From the NCBI GenBank assembly GCA_050730675.1, contig JBOHNM010000172.1, forward strand, positions 1-7,865: DNA of 7,865 nucleotides, written 5' to 3'. Under the pieces are notes generated by a model, which made no database searches, was not told the DNA's origin, and saw only the letters and a program-made list of their open reading frames with translations. This DNA is from JBOHNM01 sp050730675 (GTDB lineage: Bacteria > Planctomycetota > Phycisphaerae > Phycisphaerales > UBA1924). This document shows positions 1-5,659 of this stretch, one piece after another (position 1 is the stretch's first letter; each line of letters starts with the position of its first letter). A program made the position numbers and the translations under genes.

Positions 1-331
1 ATTCGAGGTTGTAAAGCCGGCCCTCGCGGACGACGTGGGTGTGCGAGTCGTTGAGGCCAGGGATGACGGTGCGGCATTTGGCGTCGATGACACGCGTCTT
101 CTCGCCATGATGGCGGGCCATGTCAGCATCGCTACCCACCGCGACGAACTTACCGTCCTTGACGGCAAAGGCAGTGGCCCGCGGGCTCGCGTCGTCCATG
201 GTGACAACACTGGCGTTGACCACAAGGAGATCGGCGGCCTTCTGTTTCGAAGGCTCAGACTGCGCTTGAGACGAAGCGCACGTCGTGACCACCGCGGCAA
301 GGGTCGTGACACACAAGGCGAAGAAACGCAT
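1..331 (-). CDS. Amidohydrolase, YtcJ-like, exported (partial, N-terminal 110 codons)
   Basis: This is the 5' part of a gene that runs off the left edge. The ATG at 331-329 has AAGGAG (reverse complement of 338-343) six bases upstream. The protein opens with a signal-peptide-like stretch (MRFFALCVTTLAAVVTTCASSQAQ). A Cys at residue 18 in VTTC makes a lipoprotein possible, but the lipobox is poor and Sec cleavage after SQA is at least as likely. Residues 34-90 read as the N-terminal beta-sandwich of metal-dependent amidohydrolases: ADLLVVNASVVTMD, then AFAVKDGKFVAVG and VIDAKCRTVIPGLNDSHTH. The H-T-H at 97-99 is the first metal-ligand pair of the family, and the following VVREGRLYNLE is typical of YtcJ-like members. 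These enzymes hydrolyse C-N bonds; the substrate cannot be told. It lies 51 bases downstream of the isochorismatase-like gene on the same strand, so co-transcription is likely. The barrel and remaining active site are outside the window. Confidence 0.85.
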   Translation of the reverse strand, partial: MRFFALCVTTLAAVVTTCASSQAQSEPSKQKAADLLVVNASVVTMDDASPRATAFAVKDGKFVAVGSDADMARHHGEKTRVIDAKCRTVIPGLNDSHTHVVREGRLYNLE

Positions 332-382
332 AGCGTTCTCCTTGGGATGTCGGTGCGGAAAAAGAGCGCGAGACAATCGCGA

Positions 383-1180
383 TTACTTGGCCGACTTGGC
401 CGCTTCCTGCGCCCTCTGGTAGCTCTCGACGACGGCCTTGTAGTGCGGCACGAGTTGCCCGTAGATGGCGCCCCACTGGGCCGCATCCGGCCGGTTCCAG
501 GTGCGCTGGAACTCGCACAGGACAGCGTTTGCGCTGACGGGGGTGATGCCGGCCGCGGTCAGGCGGGCAACGGTCGCCTGCGAAGCCATGACGCTCGGAT
601 CGCCCGAGGCATCGGTGACGAAGTACACCTTGTACCCGTCGGCCTTGGCCTGCAGCGCAGGGAAGGCGACGCAAACGCTCGTCCACACACCCGCGATGAC
701 CAGGGTCTTGCGGCCCGTGGCCTCAACAGCCTTGACGAAGTCGGCATTGTCCCACGCGCTGATTTCACCCTTGCGCGGGACGTACGTGGCATAGTCCTTG
801 AATGCATTTAGCTCGTCCATGAGCGGTCCGTTGGGACCGTTCGGCTCGGACGCCGTGTAGATGATCGGGGCCTTCCCGAGCTTGGCGACATTCGCCAGTG
901 CCACGGTGTTGCTGCGAAGTTCCGCGACCGGCACATCCTTGACGGTCTGGAACAGGCCGGTCTGGTGGTCGAGCAGGAGAATGACGGTGTCGTTGGGATC
1001 GAGCAGCACCTCCGCGGCGGCGGGGCTTGGCTGGCGCGAGAGACCAGCGATCGGAGCCCGTGCCTTGGCTCCAGCGGGTTGCGCCTGCGCATTACTCGAC
1101 GTGTTGGCGCCCAAAGCGAGGGCGGCAATGACGAGGGCCGCCGCAGAGCAGATGGTGAGAGCGGAAGTATACGACTTCAT
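383..1180 (-). CDS. Isochorismatase-family cysteine hydrolase (YcaC-like), with signal peptide
   Basis: The 265-aa product starts at the ATG at 1180-1178. AAGGAGG (reverse complement of 1187-1193) lies six bases upstream and rules out a longer in-frame start at 1276. Residues 1-34 form a signal peptide: MKSY, then a hydrophobic Ala/Leu-rich run, with likely cleavage after NAQA. The mature part is an isochorismatase fold of the YcaC type: catalytic Asp71 in VILLLDHQTGLF, a basic pair R136/K137 where the family has its basic active-site residue, and nucleophile Cys170 in AGVWTSVCVAFPAL, followed by GYKVYFVTDASGDPS. The Asp-Cys spacing (99 residues) matches what I recall for YcaC. Members hydrolyse amide or ether-like bonds, and the natural substrate of YcaC is unknown. 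Most relatives are cytoplasmic, so the leader is notable. The neighbouring downstream amidohydrolase also has an export signal, which suggests a shared extracytoplasmic role (inference). Confidence 0.9.
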   Translation of the reverse strand: MKSYTSALTICSAAALVIAALALGANTSSNAQAQPAGAKARAPIAGLSRQPSPAAAEVLLDPNDTVILLLDHQTGLFQTVKDVPVAELRSNTVALANVAKLGKAPIIYTASEPNGPNGPLMDELNAFKDYATYVPRKGEISAWDNADFVKAVEATGRKTLVIAGVWTSVCVAFPALQAKADGYKVYFVTDASGDPSVMASQATVARLTAAGITPVSANAVLCEFQRTWNRPDAAQWGAIYGQLVPHYKAVVESYQRAQEAAKSAK

Positions 1181-1388
1181 GTTTGGCCTCCTTCTTCGTG
1201 CAGAGTAGAGCGTCAAAACCAGCACGACGTACGTGCAATCCGGGCATGTTACACGATCCCTCGGTGAGGCAAGCACTGACAGAACCCGTGCGAGGGCTCA
1301 GATTGAACGATGCTGGTGAGCTCGCCATTTGGTAGTTGCCTTGGAAGTATCGCACCAGCGGTTGGTCGTCTGTGTTTTTGACGTCGGC

Positions 1389-2013
1389 TCAGACGGTCGG
1401 GTCGGTAAAGGATCCGGTTCGAAGCGCTCCAACGGGTCGATACGTGTTAATGAGTACGCCCGAGGACGCGGTCTTCGTGCTGACGAGGGCGAGTTCGCGT
1501 GCTCCGACGCCCCCCCACGCTCCCCTCCGAAAAGAACCGTTTGCCCGTGCCCAAGAGCACCGGGTAGGTCAGCAGCAGCACCTCGTCGACCAGCCCATGC
1601 CCGAGTAGCACAGGCGTGAGTGTGGAGCTTCCCCAGACGATCATGTCGGCACCGTCCGCCGACTTCATGCTACGAACACCTTCTACGACATCCGCACTGA
1701 GAGCCTCGGCCGGACCCCATCCGGGGCTTTTCGGCCTGTGGGTCGCGACGTACTTCGTGGCCGCGTTGAAGCTGTCCGCGATCGGGCCGCCGCTGACCAT
1801 CGGCCAGTACCCGGCCCAGATGTCGTAGGTGCGTCGTCCAAGCAGCAGATCGAAGTCCGTGCCGTGGGCTGCGATGATCGCCTTTCCTATGGCCGGGTCT
1901 GCAAACGGCACAGTCCATCCGCCGTGCCGGTAGTCGCCGTCTTCGCCTGGTCCGCCGGGCGCCTGGATCACGCCGTCCAGCGAGATGAGTTCGATGATCC
2001 TGATCTTTCTCAC
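1389..2013 (-). pseudogene. Dihydrofolate reductase / RibD C-terminal family protein, frameshifted near its 3' end
   Basis: The GTG start at 2013-2011 has GGAG (reverse complement of 2021-2024) seven bases upstream. Residues 1-168 are a clear DHFR/RibD-C family protein: MRKIRIIELISLDGVIQAPGG, LLLGRRTYDIWAGYWP (57-71), and IVWGSSTLTPVLL with GLVDEVLLLTYPVLLGTGKRFF (125-161). The NADPH-binding fold is known for this family; the substrate is not. Read literally, the frame is lost at a run of seven C (1510-1516, G on the coding strand), adds 20 Arg-rich residues and stops at 1447. Removing one base from the run restores the family's usual ending (ALVSTKTASSGVLINTYRP, then LRTGSF) and a stop at 1389-1391, giving 207 aa. 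Either the allele is disrupted or this is a homopolymer sequencing error. The rest of the gene shows no decay, so an error or a very recent mutation is most likely. Confidence 0.85.
1510..1516. repeat. Seven-C homopolymer at the frameshift point
   Basis: Seven consecutive C (G on the coding strand) inside the DHFR-family gene. The protein matches its family in one frame before the run and in the neighbouring frame after it, so six bases would give an intact gene. The run could be a sequencing or assembly slip, or a slippage-prone site in the cell. Confidence 0.8.
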
Positions 2014-2404
2014 GTCGTGTCTCCGTTCATGTGACGATGCGCTTGTCTTCGGCAGGCGCGCTGAACAGCATGCTGAGGCAGGTTATTCAACGTACATCCA
2101 AACTAACTGGAACACCAGACTCCGAGTTTGGCACTCCATCGAATGGCCACCATTTCACGTCGTCTTCATGTCGGGCTCGAATGTCGAATGGAACGGCTTG
2201 AACCCCATGGCCAGACGTGGCTGCTCCAAGTCGAATTCCACGCCCGGCGCATCTGAAGCATGCCACGCCATCAAGGGACGGCTGTGATAGTCAAATCATC
2301 GGCACCTGTTATCGAGCGGGCGCGAGCCGACACGATCGGCCGGTCATCTTTGTCCACGTCTGCGGCGCGCTTCGCGATGAATGAACTATCCTGCGTGCTC
2401 GCTG
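2014..2404. other. Divergent intergenic region, no convincing gene
   Basis: About 390 bases separate the minus-strand reductase from the plus-strand alkD-like gene, so promoters for both should lie here. Visible structure includes a perfect 10-bp palindrome CAGCATGCTG (2066-2075), a palindrome-like CCATCGAATGG (2136-2146), and the 7-mer TCGAATG at 2139-2145 and in tandem at 2177-2183 and 2184-2190. The minus strand has a short ORF (2155-2271, 38 codons) without an SD, discussed as a finding. I could not place a convincing promoter for the reductase. Confidence 0.5.
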
Positions 2405-2410
2405 TATAAT
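2405..2410 (+). promoter_or_regulatory. Consensus -10 box (TATAAT) for the alkD-like gene
   Basis: A perfect TATAAT. The -35 match is weak (TGAACT at 2382-2387, 17 bases upstream, about three of six). Transcription would start near 2416-2418, exactly at the second ATG of the gene, implying a leaderless mRNA. The first ATG (2409) overlaps this box and would not be transcribed from it. Confidence 0.45.
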
Positions 2411-2417
2411 GCGAACC

Positions 2418-3083
2418 ATGACTGTCAAAGACGTCCTTGCACAACTCGAGCCCCTCGGCGACGATGCTCGCCGCAAGCACAACATCAAGTCGGGCGTGCC
2501 CGACAATCAGTTTGGCGTGAAGCTCGGCGACATCCGCGTGATCGCGAAGAAGATCAAGACCGATCACCAGCTTGCGCTCAAGCTCTGGGAGACCGGCAAC
2601 GTCGAGGCGCAGCTTCTGGCCACGCTCATACTCAAGCCTCAATTGCTTGGCGCTGATGTGCTCGACACGATGACGCGTTCCACCACCTGCTCGCAGGTGG
2701 CGGAATGGTTGAACAGCTACGTTGTTGCGCAACACCCCGAGAAGGATGCTCTGCGCGAGAGGTGGATGAAGGACAAGGACCGCTGGGCCGCCCGTGCGGG
2801 TTGGCACCTCACCGCCAGCGCGGTGAACAAGGGTGCCGAGGACCTTGACCCGAGGGTGCTGCTGGACCGCATCGAGAAGGAGTTGCCGAAGGTCAAGCCG
2901 GAGGTGCAGTGGACGATGAACAACACACTGGCGGCGATCGGCATCAAGCACGCCGCGCATCGGAAGCGAGCGGTCGCCATCGGCGAGAAGATCGGCCTGT
3001 ACCGCGACTGGCCGGTGTCGAAGGGGTGCACGCCGCCGTACGTGCCAGTGTGGGTCGAGTTCATGGTGAAGCGGAAGGGGTGA
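2418..3083 (+). CDS. DNA alkylation repair protein, AlkD-like HEAT-repeat glycosylase family
   Basis: The 221-aa product (from MTVKDVLAQL) is rich in charged alpha helices, as expected for the AlkD family (Pfam DNA_alkylation). These proteins are HEAT-like superhelices that excise bulky or cationic alkylated bases from DNA. Recognisable stretches are NQFGVKLGDIRVIAKKI (30-46), LALKLWETGNVEAQLLATLI (52-71), DRWAARAGWHLTASAV (121-136), which would carry the conserved Arg, and the C-terminal WPVSKGCTPPYVPVWVEFMV (198-217). Around residues 91-102 (CSQVAEWLNSYV), where AlkD itself has a Trp-Asp pair, no Asp is seen, so catalysis is not assured. Neither ATG (2409 or 2418) has an SD. I chose 2418 because a TATAAT box overlaps the first ATG and would give a leaderless transcript starting at the second. 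A start at 2409 would add only MRT. A VOC gene follows 105 bases downstream on the same strand. Confidence 0.88.
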   Translation: MTVKDVLAQLEPLGDDARRKHNIKSGVPDNQFGVKLGDIRVIAKKIKTDHQLALKLWETGNVEAQLLATLILKPQLLGADVLDTMTRSTTCSQVAEWLNSYVVAQHPEKDALRERWMKDKDRWAARAGWHLTASAVNKGAEDLDPRVLLDRIEKELPKVKPEVQWTMNNTLAAIGIKHAAHRKRAVAIGEKIGLYRDWPVSKGCTPPYVPVWVEFMVKRKG

Positions 3084-3175
3084 GGGGGCCCGCAGCAACA
3101 GCAAGAATGTGGCCTTGTAAGGGCCGCGAAAAATCGGCTGAGCCAGCGCGACTGGGAGTTGGCCGGTGAAGTGTG

Positions 3176-3182
3176 AAGGAGG
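3176..3182 (+). promoter_or_regulatory. Ribosome binding site AAGGAGG that fixes the downstream start
   Basis: A full AAGGAGG. It directly touches the ATG at 3183, leaving no spacing, but lies six bases before the in-frame ATG at 3189. The latter is therefore the likely start of the VOC gene. Confidence 0.75.
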
Positions 3183-3188
3183 ATGGAC

Positions 3189-3674
3189 ATGACGAAACGA
3201 GCAAAGAACACGATCTGCCTGTGGTACAACCGCGACGCCGAAGAGGCGGCGCGGTTTTATGCCAAGACTTTTCCCGATTCATCCGTTGGCGCGGTGCATC
3301 GCGCCCCTGCGGACTATCCCTCCGGCAAGAAGGGCGACGTGCTGACGGTCGAGTTCGTCGTGGTGGGCATCGCCTGCATCGGCCTCAATGGCGGGCCGGA
3401 GTTCACGCACAACGAGGCATTCTCGTTCCAGATTGCGACCGCCGACCAGGCGGAAACGGATCGCTACTGGAGCGCGATCGTCGGCAACGGCGGGAAGGAG
3501 AGCGCGTGCGGCTGGTGCAAGGACAAATGGGGCGTGTCGTGGCAGATCACGCCGCTTGCCCTGACGAAAGCGATTGCGGATCCCGACAGTGCTGCCGCCA
3601 AGCGAGCATTCGAGGCGATGATGCAGATGAAGAAGATTGATATCTCCACGATTGAGGCAGCCCGCGCGGGGTGA
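3189..3674 (+). CDS. VOC superfamily protein, PhnB-like (3-demethylubiquinone-9 3-methyltransferase-type domain)
   Basis: The 161-aa protein starts at the second ATG, chosen by SD spacing. It is one PhnB-like VOC domain (Pfam 3-dmu-9_3-mt). The N-terminal beta-alpha unit is NTICLWYNRDAEEAARFY (7-24) followed by FPDS. Next come VLTVEFVVVGIACIGLNGGPEF (51-72), the helix ETDRYWSAIVGNGG, CGWCKDKWGVSWQITP (107-122), and the C-terminal AMMQMKKIDISTIEAA. Despite the domain name, most such proteins are not shown to be methyltransferases. The fold serves metal-dependent isomerases, dioxygenases and resistance proteins, and no function can be assigned here. The gene probably shares a transcript with the alkD-like gene and ends at the terminator at 3841-3876. 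A paralogous protein lies at 7354-7836 on the other strand. Confidence 0.88.
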   Translation: MTKRAKNTICLWYNRDAEEAARFYAKTFPDSSVGAVHRAPADYPSGKKGDVLTVEFVVVGIACIGLNGGPEFTHNEAFSFQIATADQAETDRYWSAIVGNGGKESACGWCKDKWGVSWQITPLALTKAIADPDSAAAKRAFEAMMQMKKIDISTIEAARAG

Positions 3675-3750
3675 GCGATTGCGCCAAAGCGGGATTGCGT
3701 ACGTGCTTCCGCGCCGCGTGTGCCCGACGGACGCGGACTCTATCTTTCTC

Positions 3751-3849
3751 CATTCTTCATCTCACACATCCATTGCCGTGATCGGTGCCGGGCTGACCGG
3801 GATGGCCACCGCTGCCCGTCTCGCCGTTCGCGGCAGGAAGGTCAAGAGC
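3751..3849 (+). pseudogene. N-terminal remnant of an FAD/NAD(P)-binding oxidoreductase
   Basis: In one frame the plus strand encodes AVIGAGLTGMATAARL, then AVRGRKV (from 3775). This is a classic beta-alpha-beta dinucleotide-binding start with Gly-x-Gly-x-x-Gly, as in FAD-dependent desaturases and amine-oxidase-type enzymes. No ATG precedes it in frame nearby, and similarity stops at about 3843, where the sequence becomes a hairpin and T-run and then overlaps the 3' end of an opposing gene. Only about 25 residues are preserved, so the exact family cannot be given. I read it as the stub left by a deletion. Chance similarity is possible but unlikely for so complete a motif. Confidence 0.5.
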
Positions 3850-3876
3850 CTTCGACGAAGGCTGAGGACTTTTTTT
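3841..3876 (+). terminator. Rho-independent terminator
   Basis: The stem AGCCTT (3847-3852), loop CGACG and AAGGCT (3858-3863) are perfectly paired. Outside a symmetric three-by-three internal loop, GTC (3841-3843) pairs with GAC (3867-3869), and seven T follow at once (3870-3876). It would end plus-strand transcription from the alkD-like and VOC genes, and it lies just before the convergent PEP-CTERM gene. Confidence 0.75.
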
Positions 3877-3945
3877 CATGGGCGCAAATTGGACCGGTGA
3901 CTCAGCGGTTCAAGAAGCGCTCCCGGCGGCCGGCGTCCAGCGTTG

Positions 3946-4545
3946 TCATACATTCTCAAGGGCACGTCGCCGACGCAAGCACGCCGCGGCGCTGCAGGCC
4001 GCCAGCACCGCCGTTGCCGGTCCCGGTACCGCAATCACGTTCAAGGTGAACTGAAAGTTCGTCTCGTCGCCAAACTGTTGAATCAAGAACGTATAGCTGC
4101 CCGGGTTCAGCGGCGGATCGAACCCCTGTGATCCAAATGCAGCATTGGGATCACCCATACGCGCCAGCAGGTCGGCACCCAGCACCGAAGGCCCGAAGTG
4201 CGTGTAGCCAAGATATGACGACGCGGTCTGATCTCCCCCGACAAAGAAATCGCCCGCTTGCACGCCCAGAAATGCCCTGGCGTCGCTGGAGTCATATGAC
4301 TCCAGGATGATCCACACGAGTTGCATCCCTGCGGGTATGGTCAGATTGATCCAGTCCTGTGTATCGCCCGATCCGACGCTTCCGCTGATCGTGTGCATCC
4401 CCACTGACAAGATTCGCGGTGTGGGCATGCTCGGATCATTCGGCAGGTCCCCGCTCACCCCCTCGCTGTAGATCACGCCACCCTCAACCACACCCCCCAA
4501 GCTACTCATGGCCACAGCGGCAACAATTCCAAAGTATGCTCGCAT
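3946..4545 (-). CDS. PEP-CTERM-type secreted protein with a PPC-like beta-sandwich
   Basis: The 199-aa product starts at the ATG at 4545-4543, with AGGAG (reverse complement of 4553-4557) seven bases upstream. Residues 1-22 form a signal peptide (MRAYFGIVAAVAMSSLGG). Residues 50-171 resemble a bacterial pre-peptidase C-terminal (PPC) beta-sandwich: GSVGSGDTQDWINLTIPAGM, and late NPGSYTFLIQQFGDETNFQF. The tail is a sorting signal: VPGP at 173-176, a hydrophobic Ala-rich segment with Cys184 and Cys189, R191-R194, then ALENV. Such tails are recognised by exosortase-like enzymes, and the protein should end up anchored at, or released from, the cell surface. The ligand and role are unknown. It is downstream of, and parallel to, a second PEP-CTERM gene, 271 bases apart, with its own leader and a 17-bp palindrome upstream, so it is probably transcribed separately. 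Confidence 0.85.
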   Translation of the reverse strand: MRAYFGIVAAVAMSSLGGVVEGGVIYSEGVSGDLPNDPSMPTPRILSVGMHTISGSVGSGDTQDWINLTIPAGMQLVWIILESYDSSDARAFLGVQAGDFFVGGDQTASSYLGYTHFGPSVLGADLLARMGDPNAAFGSQGFDPPLNPGSYTFLIQQFGDETNFQFTLNVIAVPGPATAVLAACSAAACLRRRRALENV

Positions 4546-4546
4546 C

Positions 4547-4556
4547 TACTCTCTCC
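4547..4556 (-). promoter_or_regulatory. Leader element GGAGAGAGTA (copy 1, contains SD)
   Basis: On the minus strand this reads GGAGAGAGTA, one base before the start codon of the first PEP-CTERM gene. The identical 10-mer lies at 5525-5534 before the second. It extends the SD into a purine-rich leader and may be a family-specific translation signal. Confidence 0.5.
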
Positions 4557-4602
4557 TCTCGAAATGAACGTGAAAATGAACTTCTGATCTAACTCTACAT
4601 CA

Positions 4603-4619
4603 CTTACGTAATACGTAAG
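4603..4619. promoter_or_regulatory. Perfect 17-bp palindrome, operator-like
   Basis: CTTACGTA, a central A, then TACGTAAG. It lies 57 bases upstream of the PEP-CTERM start at 4545, in the expected promoter zone. The length and symmetry fit a dimeric repressor site. No regulator gene is in the window, so the cognate protein is unknown. Confidence 0.5.
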
Positions 4620-4816
4620 CATGATTAAGTCACTGCTCCGTTTCGACGGCACGGATAGTCTCAGGGCGTTAGTGAGTAGTCGATGCGTGTCTTTGCTTCT
4701 GATATTTCTCGTCGTCCTTCGCCATCTCGGGCATGAAAAGCCCCAAGACGCTGGTCGCATCTTGAGGTGTGTGTAGGTACGGGTATCCATCAGGAGCTCG
4801 AAGAGCTATCTTGCAA

Positions 4817-5521
4817 TCAGCGGGTTCGCCGGCGCCGGCCTGCGCACATGGCCATCCCGCCGGCAAGCAGAGCCGTCGCGCCGGGCGTGGGGACCGCCGC
4901 ATTGGTAATTGAGACGTTATCGAGGCGCCAGTTCTGTCCCGACATCAGGCCGGAGCTGTCGTAGGTAGCGAGAAATCGGATCTGCAGAGTGTCCCCGGCG
5001 TTGAGGACTCCGAGATTGGCGGTGCTGGTGAGGAAGTTGAACTCGTTGAAGAACGACCAGGCACGCTGCCCGCCGATGGCCGAGCCGAACTGCGTGGAAA
5101 CGGGAGTGTTGTTGTACGTCCGGCCCGAGATCTGAGCGGCCAGGATGGTGGTGAAGGCGCCGCCGTTCACGCTGAACTGCAACTGTCCACCGTCATAGGG
5201 AGACTCGAAGTTGATGATGTGATCAAAGGTGATGCTCACGGGATTCGAGGAGGTGATCGTGAGGATCGGGCTCGTCAACGCTTTTTGCGCGCCGTGCGTT
5301 CCGGCGATGGCCCAGCCGCCCGACGCGGGATCTCCTGTACCGAAGGCTGCGCCGTAGGTGAAGTTGCCATTGGGAACATTGCCCGCGATGGTCGAGGCTG
5401 TGAAACCGCCATCGCCGGCATTGAAATCAAAGACCACGTCGGCGTTCGCCGCCGAGGACGACACCACTAGACCGGTCGCAACAACTCCGACGGAAACAAG
5501 TGACTTGACGACATAGCACAT
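4817..5521 (-). CDS. PEP-CTERM-type secreted protein, jelly-roll-like ectodomain
   Basis: The 234-aa product starts at the ATG at 5521-5519, with GGAG (reverse complement of 5531-5534) nine bases upstream. The signal peptide is residues 1-27, with cleavage likely after SAANA. The ectodomain is Gly/Asn/Thr-rich and all-beta in character. FDFNAGDGGFT near the mature N-terminus and FESPYDGGQLQFSVNGGAF in the middle resemble MAM or immune-inhibitor-type jelly rolls (weak inference). GDTLQIRFLATYDSSG and WRLDNVSI near the end are typical closing strands of such domains. The sorting tail has VPTP at 210-213, a hydrophobic Ala/Gly/Met segment with Cys226, R229-R232 and a two-residue end. It is probably exported and sorted by an exosortase-type system. 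The ligand is unknown. Its upstream region carries inverted repeats (5616-5659). Confidence 0.87.
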   Translation of the reverse strand: MCYVVKSLVSVGVVATGLVVSSSAANADVVFDFNAGDGGFTASTIAGNVPNGNFTYGAAFGTGDPASGGWAIAGTHGAQKALTSPILTITSSNPVSITFDHIINFESPYDGGQLQFSVNGGAFTTILAAQISGRTYNNTPVSTQFGSAIGGQRAWSFFNEFNFLTSTANLGVLNAGDTLQIRFLATYDSSGLMSGQNWRLDNVSITNAAVPTPGATALLAGGMAMCAGRRRRTR

Positions 5522-5524
5522 GTG

Positions 5525-5534
5525 TACTCTCTCC
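5525..5534 (-). promoter_or_regulatory. Leader element GGAGAGAGTA (copy 2, contains SD)
   Basis: On the minus strand this reads GGAGAGAGTA, three bases before the start codon. It is identical to the element before the neighbouring PEP-CTERM gene. Confidence 0.5.
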
Positions 5535-5615
5535 CATTGTGAAGCGGCGTGCCGTCGCGTTTACGCACGTACAACGACTTCGCCAGCAATACACAATACC
5601 TTGGGATTCTCGGCG

Positions 5616-5659
5616 AGCGTTCAGAGCGATTGAACGCTTGGTGAGCGTTGCATGAACGC
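5616..5659. promoter_or_regulatory. Two related inverted repeats, operator-like, upstream of the second PEP-CTERM gene
   Basis: The first repeat is AGCGTTCA (5616-5623), seven bases, then TGAACGCT (5631-5638), perfect over eight bases. The second shares the same words with shorter arms: GCGTT (5645-5649), five bases, AACGC (5655-5659), within TGAACGC. They lie about 95-140 bases before the start codon at 5521. Two copies of the same half-site sequence favour a protein-binding site over chance. Confidence 0.45.

Noticed and set aside
35..811. Long plus-strand open frame of 258 codons
   Set aside because: It lies opposite the well-supported amidohydrolase and isochorismatase genes, is Arg/Gly-rich without any motif, and has no SD. 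It is a shadow of GC-rich coding on the other strand.
1222..1236. Dyad GCACG-ACGTA-CGTGC upstream of the isochorismatase-like gene as an operator
   Set aside because: Five-base arms made of common GC-rich words are expected by chance, and no promoter could be placed around it.
2271..3104. Minus-strand open frame of 277 codons opposite the alkD-like gene
   Set aside because: Leu/Arg/His-rich antisense sequence with no family features. The plus-strand protein is clearly recognisable over the same stretch.
3100..3125. Hairpin GGCCTT-GT-AAGGGCC after the alkD-like gene as a terminator
   Set aside because: It has a bulged G and no T-run, and the next gene is parallel with its own SD. Read-through is as likely.
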